Assembly: GCA_041749275.1 (NCBI GenBank)
Contig: JBGTBQ010000068.1
Coordinates: forward strand, 1 to 30,984
Direction: 5' to 3'
Origin: JBGTBQ01 sp041749275
Lineage (GTDB): Bacteria > Acidobacteriota > Blastocatellia > Pyrinomonadales > Pyrinomonadaceae
DNA length: 30,984 nucleotides
The translations under genes were made by a program, and so were the position numbers. Position 1 is the first letter of the stretch, and each line of letters begins with the position of its first letter. Of the stretch, positions 7,794 through 16,493 are shown piece after piece. A model generated the notes under the pieces. That model ran no database searches. It saw only the letters and a program-made list of their open reading frames with translations, and was not told where the DNA came from.

Positions 7794-8981
7794 TTGTCCA
7801 GCCACAGAATCCTCTCTCTCGTCGCCGCCTTTCTTTTGGCTGTGGGAGCGTTCGCGCCCCTGACCGTTCGCAGCGAAAGTGCACGGCAGGAAGTCTCGTT
7901 CGTCGCCGTCTCCACCGACGGGCTTGCTTCTGACGTAGTGGCTGAAGTGGCTTCGACCGACCGGAAGACGGACGAAGCCGACCAGCCCAAACGCAAGGAG
8001 GGCGGGTTCGCACGCGCCATCTTGGCTCCGTTCCGCGCGTTGGCGAGACTCTTCGGCGGCGGGAAGAAGAGTGCGAAGCAAGAAGCGAGGAAAAAAGATG
8101 TGAAGACGCCCGGCGCGGTTGCGGCCCCGGCGGTCGTCGTGGCCGAGACAAGCGAGCCTCAAGAGAAAAAAGATAAGCAAGAGCAACAGCCTGTAGACGT
8201 GGGCGCCGAGGTTGGGCGCGCCGCCGCGCCGCCGACAGATTACGTGCCTCAGCCGGCGGCGATGCCCGCTGAGTCCACGCCCATCGTGAGGCCCGCGGAA
8301 GCGCGGCCCGCGCCACAGCCTGAGATGTGGGTTCCCGTCATCGAGGGCATCTCGAAAGACCCGCTCTCGCAAGGACGCGCGCTCTTACAGCACGGTTACT
8401 TAAGCGAGGCCGTCTCTGAACTCACCATCGCCGCCGCGTTCGCCGACAATCTCGTCGAGGCCAACAACCTGCTCGGCCTCGCCTACGACCGCATGGGCCG
8501 GCACCGGGCGGCCATCGAAGCTTACGAGCGTGCGCTCTCGGTCGCGCCGAACGACGCGGTCGTGCTCGCCAATCTCGGCAACTCGTACTACCTTGAAGCG
8601 AACTACGTAGAGGCTCTCAAGCGTCTGAAGAAGGCCGCTCGCCTTTCGCCCGCGACGCCCGTCATCCACAACAACCTCGGCATCGTGCAGGCGCGGATCG
8701 GCAGATACGACGACGCCTTTAAGAGTTTCGCACGCGCCGGCGGCGACTACGACGCGCACGTCAAGCTCGCGGACATCCTCGAAACCGCCAAGCGCGAAAA
8801 GGACGCCGCCAAGCACTACGAAGCCGCGCTCCGCCTCCAACCCGGCACCAACGCCCTGCTCGAACGCCTCGTCGCCATCTACGAGCGCACCGGCAGACGC
8901 GACAAGGCCGACACCGCCCGCCGCGCCCTCGGCCAGCCGAAGAACGAGCAGAAGACGACGACCGGCGGCGGCGGCGGCTAG
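7794..8981 (+). CDS. Exported tetratricopeptide-repeat protein
   Basis: 395 residues from TTG at 7794; AAGGAG at 7780-7785 lies 8 nt upstream and a signal peptide starts at once (residues 1-29, hydrophobic LSLVAAFLLAVGAFA). Residues 60-175 are a Lys/Ala/Pro-rich low-complexity linker with an amphipathic stretch (FARAILAPFRALARLFGGG). Residues ~190-380 hold about five TPR units, for example NNLLGLAYDRMGRHRAAIEAYERAL and LANLGNSYYLEANYVEALK. The tail ends in five Gly residues. TPRs act as protein-docking scaffolds; here presumably periplasmic or envelope-attached. It stands alone behind its own promoter. No partner is indicated by the neighbours. Confidence 0.85.
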   Translation: MSSHRILSLVAAFLLAVGAFAPLTVRSESARQEVSFVAVSTDGLASDVVAEVASTDRKTDEADQPKRKEGGFARAILAPFRALARLFGGGKKSAKQEARKKDVKTPGAVAAPAVVVAETSEPQEKKDKQEQQPVDVGAEVGRAAAPPTDYVPQPAAMPAESTPIVRPAEARPAPQPEMWVPVIEGISKDPLSQGRALLQHGYLSEAVSELTIAAAFADNLVEANNLLGLAYDRMGRHRAAIEAYERALSVAPNDAVVLANLGNSYYLEANYVEALKRLKKAARLSPATPVIHNNLGIVQARIGRYDDAFKSFARAGGDYDAHVKLADILETAKREKDAAKHYEAALRLQPGTNALLERLVAIYERTGRRDKADTARRALGQPKNEQKTTTGGGGG

Positions 8982-9144
8982 ACCGGCAAGGCAAATGGCA
9001 AAAGTGAAAACCGCGTCAACGGCTATCTTTTGAAGTCGAGGACAATAGTGGGTGTGAGTTTTAAACCCGCTTAATTCGAGCAGAGATCGCGCACAGCATC
9101 ACTTCATTTGTCGAGTAACTCGGCTACACGTCAGCCCTCAAATA

Positions 9145-9181
9145 AAAGCGCGTCCCTTATTGTTAATAAGGGACGCGCTTT
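9145..9181. terminator. Perfect 17-bp hairpin, terminator of the minus-strand gene (possibly bidirectional)
   Basis: AAAGCGCGTCCCTTATT (9145-9161) and its exact complement (9165-9181) flank a 3-nt loop. Read on the minus strand, it lies 42 nt past the stop of the secreted-protein gene (9224) and is followed by TTTTATTT, a good intrinsic terminator. On the plus strand a weaker T-rich tail follows, so it could also end transcription from the TPR gene. Confidence 0.8.
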
Positions 9182-9223
9182 CATTTCCGACGTAATCTTG
9201 AGAGAGAAGCCTATCCGATGGGC

Positions 9224-9778
9224 TTACAGTCCTCCCTTGACTTGGATATTACCGGACTCGATCAACTCCAGTGGAAAGTCGGTCGGCCCTGTAACCTGAC
9301 AGAGTTGAGGGTCTCCCTGCGTGCCCGGGTCGTCATCGAAGAAGAAGGCTCTGCTTATCTTGTCTCTGTCTCTTCCGGGTTCGCCATTGTCCTGCACGGA
9401 GAAGTACACGGCGTCAACCAGATTCGGATCATTCGTCCTCCGCGTAGTTCCGCCGAAAACAGCGACATTCCCGTACAGTCTCATACAGGAAATATCTATC
9501 TGTAGTTGGTACTTCTGACCGTTGTCTACTCTGAAAGCCGGGTTGTGAAGAATCGCATTGCCCTTAACGGTTCCGTCCGGGCGGCGTTGCGCGCTAAAAG
9601 AGAATTGCCTCCTGACGGCTTCGCCTTCGTCATTGAGGACTAGAAGGGTTCCATGCCCGTTGGCTGATTCTTTGGAGCTTTGAGCTGCCGAGATTGGCGC
9701 TGTCATCCACAACGCGGCCAGCACGACCGCCGCAAATGTAGCTGCCAAGACAAGAGATGTGGTTGATTTTCGTCTCAT
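9224..9778 (-). CDS. Secreted protein, post-COAP-1-like beta domain
   Basis: 184 residues with an N-terminal signal peptide (RRKST, then a hydrophobic run to about residue 32). The mature part contains RRQFSFSAQRRPDGTVKGNAILHN, a DISCMRLYGNVAVFGG strand pair, NDPNLVDAVYFSVQDNGEPGRDRDKISRAFF and a late Cys (QLCQ). This order resembles secreted beta-sandwich domains annotated post-COAP-1 in Gram-negative and actinobacterial genomes; no enzymatic motif is seen. The start is the ATG at 9778, with AAAGGGG on the minus strand 6 nt upstream. A perfect terminator follows the gene, so it is likely monocistronic. An inverted repeat 35-58 nt upstream may be regulatory. Confidence 0.75.
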   Translation of the reverse strand: MRRKSTTSLVLAATFAAVVLAALWMTAPISAAQSSKESANGHGTLLVLNDEGEAVRRQFSFSAQRRPDGTVKGNAILHNPAFRVDNGQKYQLQIDISCMRLYGNVAVFGGTTRRTNDPNLVDAVYFSVQDNGEPGRDRDKISRAFFFDDDPGTQGDPQLCQVTGPTDFPLELIESGNIQVKGGL

Positions 9779-10198
9779 GATCTACCCCTTTCTACTTTGA
9801 AGGTAAGGACCCCATGCCGTTTTAAGTTACGGCATGAGACTTCGGTTGAAAAAAGCAAGCGCCGCCCGCACGAAGCGCTCAACTACTGGTAGCTGAGTGT
9901 CGCGCTTATAGCAAACCATAACTTTGAGGTCAAGGGCGATTCCTACCGGGTGGTGCAGGCTCAGATATGGAAGTCGCCCCTTCTTATCACGTTTGGGAAA
10001 CTCAGGGGGAACTTTCTGTGTCTCTCAATCATGCGATAGCAAAAGCGGCGCAACCTGCTCCGACGACGCTACATCTCAGGCCGTTGCACGCTCGCTCCAA
10101 AACGATATTCGATAAAGGATACAGGCTAACTGCCTGCTGTATATGCCATCCGCATGACACCCTGAAATCCTTTTGCCTGCCGCGTGAGCATCTCGCCG
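9779..10198. other. 420-nt intergenic region between two minus-strand genes
   Basis: No coding frame is convincing. Apart from the inverted repeat at 9813-9836 and the ribosome binding site next to 9778, I see no recognisable element. It must hold the promoter of the secreted-protein gene and the 3' end of the response-regulator transcript. Confidence 0.35.
9813..9836. promoter_or_regulatory. Inverted repeat upstream of the minus-strand secreted-protein gene
   Basis: CATGCCGT (9813-9820) and ACGGCATG (9829-9836) are perfect 8-bp complements around an 8-nt AT-rich centre, 35-58 nt before the start of the gene on the minus strand. It could be an operator dyad or a leader hairpin; no promoter could be placed with certainty. 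Confidence 0.35.
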
Positions 10199-11638
10199 TC
10201 AGGGACGGCGTGTGAGATTGTAGTCGCGCAGACGGCGGTAGAGCGTCGAGGGCGAGATGCCGAGCATTTCGGCGGTCTTGCCGCGATGCCAGTTGGTCTG
10301 TTCGAGGGCGGCGACGATCTGCTGGCGCTCAACCTCGTGCAAGGGGGCCGGCACGCCCTGCGCCGTTTGGCCCGCGCTGTTTACACTCCCGGCGCCGTCG
10401 CTGACCGCGCTCGCTTGTGTGAAAACCGGGGTGTAGGACGCGGACTGGTTCGAGATTTCGGGTGGGAGTTCAGCGGTCGTGATGCGCGCGTCGTTGGCGA
10501 GGAGGATGGCGCGCTCCAGCGTGTTGCGGAGTTGCCGCACGTTGCCGGGCCAGTGGTAGGTCTTCAAGGCCGCGAGCACTTCGGGCGCGATCTCCGGCGG
10601 GTGCGCGCCGCCCAACTGCCGGAGCAGGTGGCGGGTGATCGGCTCGATGTCATCGGTGCGTTCGCGCAAGGGGGGCAGGTGAATCTGAAAACCGTTGATG
10701 CGGTAGAGCAGGTCGGCGCGGAAGCGCCCGTCGCCGACGACCTCGTTCGTGTCGCGGTTGGTCGCCGCGACGATCCGCACGTTGACCTGCACCTTCCTAA
10801 CCGCGCCGACGCGATAGAACGAATTCGTCTCAATCGCACGCAGGAGTTTTGATTGCAGCGGCGACGGCAGCTCCGTAATTTCGTCGAGAAAGATCGTGCC
10901 GTTGTCCGCCAGTTCCCACAGGCCGAGCTTGCGCCCCTTCGCGCCGGAGAACGCGCCCGCCTCATAGCCGAACAACTCCGACTCCAACAGCGATTCCTGA
11001 AATGCCGCGCAGTTCAGGTCAATGAACGAGCCGTCGGCGCGGCGCGAGAGTTTGTGGATGGCGTGCGCGATCAACTCCTTGCCCGTGCCTGACTCGCCGG
11101 TGATGAGGGCTGAGGCGTCCGACGGCGCGACGCGCTCGACCAGTCGCATCACCTCGCGCATCGCATCGGAGACGAAGATGATCTCCGGCGTGGCGGTCTG
11201 TCGCTCGACGAGCGTACGTAAACGCTGGTTGTCCACGCGCAGCCGGCGCTTCTCCGCCGCCTGTTTGACCAGCGCGTCCAGCTCCGCGATGCGATAGGGC
11301 TTCGAGAGGTAATCGTAAGCGCCGAGCTTCATCGCCTCGATGGCGCTCTCGACCGTCGCATGGCCCGTCAGCATGATAACTTCGGGCGGGTTGGGGCGCT
11401 GGTGGACGCGGCGCAGCAATTCCATACCGTCCACGCGCGGCATATTGATGTCCGTCAAGAGCACGTCTACGTTGCTCTCTTCCAGCAGCCGGAGCGCGGC
11501 CTCGCCATCGGGCGCGACGCGCACTTCATGGCCCATCCGCTGTAGCTCTTTCTGCAAGACGAGCCGTAGGTTCGTCTCGTCCTCGGCGACGAGGATGCGC
11601 GCCGGTTGCGCGGTTGCGGTTTGCTCACTCACGCTCAA
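10199..11638 (-). CDS. NtrC-family sigma-54-dependent response regulator
   Basis: 479 residues. Receiver domain ~13-125 with phospho-acceptor Asp63 (LTDINMP), then an AAA+ sigma-54 activator domain ~150-390: Walker A GESGTGKE (181-188), GAFSGA at 228-233 (the sigma-54-contact loop, Ser in place of the usual Thr), Walker B GTIFLDEI (248-255), and WPGNVRQLRNTLERA. A Fis-type helix-turn-helix (GKTAEMLGISPSTLYRRL) ends the protein. It should activate sigma-54 promoters when phosphorylated. The start is TTG at 11638, overlapping the kinase stop in a TTGA arrangement, or GTG at 11632. The cognate sensor is almost certainly the kinase encoded immediately upstream. Confidence 0.95.
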   Translation of the reverse strand: MSVSEQTATAQPARILVAEDETNLRLVLQKELQRMGHEVRVAPDGEAALRLLEESNVDVLLTDINMPRVDGMELLRRVHQRPNPPEVIMLTGHATVESAIEAMKLGAYDYLSKPYRIAELDALVKQAAEKRRLRVDNQRLRTLVERQTATPEIIFVSDAMREVMRLVERVAPSDASALITGESGTGKELIAHAIHKLSRRADGSFIDLNCAAFQESLLESELFGYEAGAFSGAKGRKLGLWELADNGTIFLDEITELPSPLQSKLLRAIETNSFYRVGAVRKVQVNVRIVAATNRDTNEVVGDGRFRADLLYRINGFQIHLPPLRERTDDIEPITRHLLRQLGGAHPPEIAPEVLAALKTYHWPGNVRQLRNTLERAILLANDARITTAELPPEISNQSASYTPVFTQASAVSDGAGSVNSAGQTAQGVPAPLHEVERQQIVAALEQTNWHRGKTAEMLGISPSTLYRRLRDYNLTRRP

Positions 11639-13761
11639 TCTGTTTCTTCTCCGTCGGGTGTGTTTGCGGCTGGCAGTCGGATGGTGAAGGTCGTTCCGCC
11701 GCCGGGGGTCGAGTCAACGCTAATGCGACCGCCGTGCTCGGTTACAATACCATAACAGACCGCCAGCCCAAGCCCCGTGCCGCGCCCGACCTCTTTGGTC
11801 GTGAAGAACGGATCGAAAATTCTCTCCATGATTTCGGGCGGGATGCCGTGGCCGGTGTCGCTCACCTCGATGAGGACGCCGCCTCCTTCCTTATCGGCGC
11901 CGCGCGCGCGCAACGTGAGCGTGCCGCCCTCCGGCATCGCGTCCGTCGCGTTTTCGGCGAGGATGATGACGGCCTGCTGCAACTGCCCTTCGTCGGCGGA
12001 GACGAGCGGGAGCCGTTGCGAAATCTCGACGTTGATTTTGACCGATGGGCCGCGCCGCTGGTGCAAGAGCAGACGCGCGGCGGACTCGATGACCTCGCCG
12101 ATCTGGATGGGCGCCTGCTGGCCGGCGCGGGCGCGGCTGAAGTCCAGCAGCCCGTTCGTGATCTGCTTGCAGCGGAAGGCTTCGCTGCGAATCAGTTGCA
12201 GGTAATCGCGCAAATCTTCCACATCGGCGCCCGCGCCGTAGACGCCCTCCGTGACGCGCGATTCGAGCGCCTCGGCGCAGGCCGCGATGGTCGCCAAAGG
12301 GTTATTGATCTCATGCACGACGCCCGCCGCGAGACGCCCCACCGCCGCCAGCTTCTCCGAGCGCGCCACGGCCCGGTTCGCCACCACGCGCGAAGTGATG
12401 TCTTCGCCGACCGTAATGACGTGCGAGACCTCCCCGCGCGCGTCGCGCATCGGAATTTTGCTGACGCTCCAGTGATGCGTCGTGCCGTCCGACGAGTGCG
12501 TCTCCTGCTCGATCATCTCGATCTCGCCGGTCTCGAAGGCGCGTTTGAATTCCCGCTCCGACTGCACGCGCGGCTGACGTGTCAGCACGTCGAAGATGTT
12601 CCTGCCGAGCACGTCACGGCGAGGGATACCCTGCCCACCCAACTCGCGGTTACGGTTCCATGCGACGACACGGTATGAGCGATCAATGGCATAAAGCGAG
12701 ACGGGCAGGCTGTCAATAATGGCCTCGGTGAAACGGCGTTGCGCCTCGGCCTCGGCGGTGCGCCGCTCGACCTCGCGCGCGAGGCTGACGGAAGAGTTGC
12801 GCGCCGCTTCATAGAGCGATGAGATGCGCGCCGCCAGAGCGCCCTGCTGCGCGGCGGCGTCAACCAGACGCTCCTCGGTCTGGCCGCAGTCGGGCGCGCG
12901 GTCGAATGCGGCGACGAGCACGCCCAGCGCTCGTCCCTCGAACCGAAGCGGCGCGGCGTACTCGACCCGGTGCGCGCCGTCGCGGATGAAGAATTGCATC
13001 CGGTCTTCGCTGCGCCGCGACGCAGACGGTTCCGTGGCGAGCCACTCGTGCAGGCGCCCGGTGTCAATCAGCGAGGCGTCCTCCTCGGCGCTGCCCTCAC
13101 GGTCGAACATGCAGAGCGTCAACCCGCCGCCGCTCTCCACGCTTCCACTTCGACCCGTCTCTCCCTCCCCTCGTTTTTGTTTCCCCTTCTTCGCGTCTTT
13201 GCCGACGAGCACGGCGGCACACAAGGTAGCGTTCGCGCCCTCGTAGGTCGCGCCGGCCACGCGGCGCAAGACCTCCACCGGGTTGAGCGCGTGCAGCAGC
13301 CCGCGCCCCAGATCGGCGAGAAAACTCAACTCGCGGTTGCTGCCTTCGAGTGCGCGCTCGCGCTCGGCGGCTTCGAGGTGCGCCCCGACCCGCGTCAACA
13401 GCTCACGCGACCCGGCGGGCTTCGCCACGAAGTCGTCCGCCCCGGCGGCGAACGCCTCGACCTTCTGCTGCTCCGTGTCCTCGGACGAGATGATGACGAC
13501 AGGGAGGCGTCGCGTCGCGGCCTGTGCGCGCAGCAGACGGCACAGGGCGAGGCCGCCCGTTCCGGGCAGCTCCATGTCGAGCACGACGAGGTCGTAACTC
13601 TGCCGGCGCAGTTCACGCAGCGCCGCGCCCGCGTCCGCGCAGGCGACGACGCAATGGCCTTCGCCCTCGAAGGCGCGCTGCAAACGACGGCGCACGCGCG
13701 CATCGCCGTCAATGACGAGTAGCGTCACGTTCTTTCTGGAAACGCTCGGAAGAGTAGACAT
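11635..13761 (-). CDS. Hybrid sensor histidine kinase (REC-GAF-PAS-HisKA-HATPase)
   Basis: 708 residues from ATG 13761; in-frame codons further upstream add only a basic, non-conserved tail. Order: N-terminal receiver (~10-125, Asp62 in VVLDMELPG), coiled linker, GAF-like domain (~145-330) interrupted by a Lys/Gly/Ser-rich insert, PAS domain (~350-465, IIDSLPVSLYAIDRSYRVVAWN), HisKA with His483 (VVHEINNPLA), and HATPase with N-box Asn604, DTGHGIP and GTGLGLAVCYGI. No transmembrane helix is evident, so it senses inside the cell. Its 3' end overlaps the response-regulator gene, giving a coupled two-component operon. The N-terminal receiver suggests that it takes input from another phosphorelay. 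Confidence 0.93.
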   Translation of the reverse strand: MSTLPSVSRKNVTLLVIDGDARVRRRLQRAFEGEGHCVVACADAGAALRELRRQSYDLVVLDMELPGTGGLALCRLLRAQAATRRLPVVIISSEDTEQQKVEAFAAGADDFVAKPAGSRELLTRVGAHLEAAERERALEGSNRELSFLADLGRGLLHALNPVEVLRRVAGATYEGANATLCAAVLVGKDAKKGKQKRGEGETGRSGSVESGGGLTLCMFDREGSAEEDASLIDTGRLHEWLATEPSASRRSEDRMQFFIRDGAHRVEYAAPLRFEGRALGVLVAAFDRAPDCGQTEERLVDAAAQQGALAARISSLYEAARNSSVSLAREVERRTAEAEAQRRFTEAIIDSLPVSLYAIDRSYRVVAWNRNRELGGQGIPRRDVLGRNIFDVLTRQPRVQSEREFKRAFETGEIEMIEQETHSSDGTTHHWSVSKIPMRDARGEVSHVITVGEDITSRVVANRAVARSEKLAAVGRLAAGVVHEINNPLATIAACAEALESRVTEGVYGAGADVEDLRDYLQLIRSEAFRCKQITNGLLDFSRARAGQQAPIQIGEVIESAARLLLHQRRGPSVKINVEISQRLPLVSADEGQLQQAVIILAENATDAMPEGGTLTLRARGADKEGGGVLIEVSDTGHGIPPEIMERIFDPFFTTKEVGRGTGLGLAVCYGIVTEHGGRISVDSTPGGGTTFTIRLPAANTPDGEETD

Positions 13762-13923
13762 GACTTCCGTTTCGCGGGATTGCTGGCGCGGGTTGAGGGG
13801 CTTCTTGCGGCGACCCGCGGCGCGGTCGGAAATTATTCGCACGGGCGCGACCCATAATTCAGGGCGACGGCGCGCCACTTAATGATTGAAAACGAAACGG
13901 GAGGGGAAAGTCAAGAAAGAGAA

Positions 13924-14250
13924 TCACGAAACCGCGGGTGGAGATTTAAAGTGGCAGGGAAATCGCGGTGATAATCGCCTCTGGATGGCCTCTGCCGATG
14001 CATCGGCTTGTTTGGGGCGGGCGACGCGCCCGCCGTGATGGCGCGAAAGTTCACGCGAGATGGTCGCTTGATGCAAGCCGAGGTTGCGGGCGATGGCGGT
14101 GCGGCTATGGCCTTCTTTCTTCAGGGCGTAAATCTGGTATCTTTGTTCGCGGGTAAACTGCTTGTAGCCTGTCAGCGATACCCTTTTGATGTCGCCGTTA
14201 AAGTCGGCACTCAGGCTACCGCGGTTTGCCCTTGTAACGGCGACGGTCAA
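13924..14250 (-). pseudogene. IS30-family transposase remnant (N-terminal part only)
   Basis: A ~108-codon frame containing the N-terminal helix-turn-helix of IS30 transposases: YKQFTREQRYQIYALKKEG, HSRTAIARNLGLH and ATISRELSRHHG. Intact IS30 transposases run past 300 residues with a DDE catalytic core; here homology fades after RPKQADASAEAI and no DDE part exists. The frame begins at TTG with no ribosome binding site. It is therefore a decayed fragment. It lies at the left edge of an accessory stretch that ends at the SDR gene. Confidence 0.8.
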
Positions 14251-14293
14251 AGTCGCACTTACAAGTTGAATTCAAGGCAGGTAAACACAATCC

Positions 14294-15016
14294 ATGACGC
14301 GAGTAATTCTGGCCGCACTATTTTTGGTTCCTCTCGCCCACGTGTCGTTGGCACAGGAGAGCTTTAAGATTAGCGGCGCTTCGAGGAAGTACGATCTTTC
14401 GGTCAGCATCAAAGAGTGCGGCGGGCCGGAGCAGGACGAAAATCCGAACACTTGCAGCGGCCCGGCGCGCATCGGTTTCTACCGGAAGGGCGCCAGGTCT
14501 CCGTTTCAAGTCCTGAACCTGCCGAACGTTGAACTCTATCGGGACACGCTCGCCCACAACCCGCAAATCAGTGAGAAGCGGCGCGGGCTTTACGCCGAAG
14601 AGTACGGGTTTGTTTTCGACGACTTCAACTTCGATGGCGCGGAGGATGTGGCTGTTTGCAACGGGAGAAACAGCGGATACGGCGGGCCTTCATATAGCGT
14701 TTTCCTCTTCGATGGAAAGTCTCGCAAGTTCGTCGAGAACAAGAGACTGTCGGAACTCGCGGAGGGTGGCTACCTCGGTCTCTTCTTCCCCGACCCGAAG
14801 CGGAAACAACTCGTCGCGTTCTCCAAATCAGGCTGCTGCTATCACGAGACGGAGAAATACGAGGTGGTTAACAACCGGCCCGTGCTGGTGGAGAAGATCA
14901 TCGAGCAGGCCATCGGAAGAGATGACGGCGGGTTCGACGTGGTGACGACGACCAGAAGGCGCGTGAACGGTAGGTGGGTCACAAGCGTTAAGCGAAAAGT
15001 TGATAAAAGGAATTGA
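14294..15016 (+). CDS. Secreted protein, XAC2610-like
   Basis: 240 residues. A signal peptide is clear (MTRVILAALFLVPLAHVSLAQ). The mature protein carries DDFNFDGAEDVAVCNG, an Asp-rich calcium-loop-like motif, followed by a Gly-rich turn and a SYSVFLFDGKSRKF strand and then LFFPDPKRKQLVAFSKSGCCYHE. This combination resembles XAC2610-type secreted beta proteins, known by structure but without assigned function. Four or more Cys residues suggest disulfides in the periplasm. The start is the ATG at 14294; AAGGCAGG lies about 12 nt upstream, rather far. It is flanked by the IS30 fragment and the PIN module, and shows no obvious link to either. Confidence 0.7.
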   Translation: MTRVILAALFLVPLAHVSLAQESFKISGASRKYDLSVSIKECGGPEQDENPNTCSGPARIGFYRKGARSPFQVLNLPNVELYRDTLAHNPQISEKRRGLYAEEYGFVFDDFNFDGAEDVAVCNGRNSGYGGPSYSVFLFDGKSRKFVENKRLSELAEGGYLGLFFPDPKRKQLVAFSKSGCCYHETEKYEVVNNRPVLVEKIIEQAIGRDDGGFDVVTTTRRRVNGRWVTSVKRKVDKRN

Positions 15017-15225
15017 CGTGCTTGCTAAGGCTGCGAAAGCGCCTGCCGCGATTGTGACAAGCCGCGCTCTCACGTGCTTGATACGTCCGACGGTTTCGAG
15101 CGAAAGCTTTGCCAGCTCGGTATCATGCTCCCACACGCGGCATCCGCACGCCAGTCGAGCTTGCGCGCGGCGGTCGTATTCGTAACAATGAAACGGATAA
15201 ATGAGATCGGAGGGTAAAGCCTCTC

Positions 15226-15945
15226 ATGGTAAGTAAAGTCCGAGCCGGAAAAAAGAACGCAAAGTTTGGCCCGAACATCGTGCGAGCGTGGTTTGATACT
15301 GTTATCAATCCTTTGCTTCGCGCGTTGGAGATTGAGAAAAAATATTTGGAAGCGAATGACTGGACATGGAGATTGGAGTTCGGATCAAAGAGTCTGGAGG
15401 CGGTGCGGCCAGTTCAGAGCATTATCGGTTATGAGGCTATGGCTAATCTGACACTGATCTTCGAGTTTTATTCCGACGTGGAAAAGATGACGCGAGAGCA
15501 CGAGGAAAAAAGAGAAGAGCTGTTGAACGCTTGCAAAGAGCTTCATCAGGTAATTAGGGAAAGTCCGGAGTTGCAAAAGATGTATGATGAAACCGTATCA
15601 AAAGCATCTCTCTCAAAACAAGGCCTCAAAAATTTAAGGGGTATTTTCCCGAATGGTCCTAATGAACGTCATCTGGACTTTCTCACTGAGTACATCGTAA
15701 ATAATGGGGGTGAATTATCAAGCACCATGTCGTTGTCCTTCTGGCGGAAAAATCGGGAGGTCTTTTTAGCCATCCTAGATAACCCCGGCGTCCGTAACCA
15801 TAGCAAAAAGACTCTCAATGCCGGCCAATCCTTATTGAAAACAGTCGAAGGGTTTATAAACCTCTTGGAAGAGTTGAGACGGAATTTATCATTGGAGCAT
15901 GACGTGCCGCCCTACGTGTACACCGTACCTGCCTTCGTCGAATGA
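15226..15945 (+). CDS. Unknown helical protein, partner of the downstream PIN-like protein
   Basis: 239 residues, family not recognised. The start is the ATG at 15226, with GGAGGG at 15209-15214. There is no signal peptide or TM segment, so it is cytoplasmic. The N-terminus is basic (KVRAGKKNAKFG). Residues ~80-125 look like charged coiled coil (SDVEKMTREHEEKREELLNA), and the C-terminal part is helical with a Pro/Tyr-rich tail. Codon use is visibly A+T-richer than in flanking genes, consistent with transfer. The stop overlaps the start of the PIN-like gene by 4 nt (ATGA), the usual arrangement of toxin-antitoxin or two-subunit systems. It may control or guide the nuclease; that is inference. 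Confidence 0.7.
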   Translation: MVSKVRAGKKNAKFGPNIVRAWFDTVINPLLRALEIEKKYLEANDWTWRLEFGSKSLEAVRPVQSIIGYEAMANLTLIFEFYSDVEKMTREHEEKREELLNACKELHQVIRESPELQKMYDETVSKASLSKQGLKNLRGIFPNGPNERHLDFLTEYIVNNGGELSSTMSLSFWRKNREVFLAILDNPGVRNHSKKTLNAGQSLLKTVEGFINLLEELRRNLSLEHDVPPYVYTVPAFVE

Positions 15946-16493
15946 GATTAGCAATGGCTAAGGGCAATCCTCACATTGACATCATCAGAAAAGCCGTCGT
16001 AGATACGGGGCCTCTCTTTAACGTTTTAGCGCTTGTCTTCGTCCGGAAGCCATCAAGCCATCGTAATTCCGGATTTGAAAAGATATTCGGTGCAGCAGAT
16101 TATCTGTATGATCCGGTTACCCAAAGAAAGCTCCTCGATTTATTCGACAACATCCAGAAAATTCTGACAACCTCACACGTGATTGGGGAACTCACCGGAC
16201 AGAGTAAAAGATCAAAACTACCGGAATCGGAGTTTTGGCGATCTTCGATGGATTACCTTGTCAGAAAGAAGGTGGACGAAAGATTGCTCAGTCTCATTGA
16301 AATGTGCGGTAGCGATGAGGGACGTGAAAGCGTCTGTAAAATAGGCCCTACGGACGCGGGGCTGATCGAATTGGCCCGGCGAGAGAAGTGCGTCCTTTTG
16401 ACAGATGATAAGAGAACTCTGGCGCAACGAGCATGGAACATGGGTCTGGGCGATAAGTGCAAGCTGGTGCGTAACCTGTTATCAACCGCTTAA
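15942..16493 (+). CDS. PIN-like nuclease domain protein
   Basis: 183 residues. The spaced acidic residues of a PIN ribonuclease are visible: Asp21 in KAVVDTGPLFN, Glu83 in SHVIGELTG, Asp138 in GPTDAGLIELARR, and Asp155/Asp156 in CVLLTDDKRTLAQRAW. These would bind Mg2+/Mn2+ at one active site. It is longer than a typical VapC (~130 residues) owing to extra helical sequence between the first and second acidic sites. It overlaps the preceding gene by 4 nt; a second in-frame ATG lies at 15954. Like its partner it is A+T-richer than its surroundings. Function as toxin, RNA-processing or defence nuclease is undetermined. Five nt separate it from the SDR gene. Confidence 0.75.
   Translation: MRLAMAKGNPHIDIIRKAVVDTGPLFNVLALVFVRKPSSHRNSGFEKIFGAADYLYDPVTQRKLLDLFDNIQKILTTSHVIGELTGQSKRSKLPESEFWRSSMDYLVRKKVDERLLSLIEMCGSDEGRESVCKIGPTDAGLIELARREKCVLLTDDKRTLAQRAWNMGLGDKCKLVRNLLSTA

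Noticed and set aside
15017..15225. Possible small genes before the PIN module
   Set aside because: The short frames on both strands (e.g. 15000-15185) have no ribosome binding site, and their translations look random.
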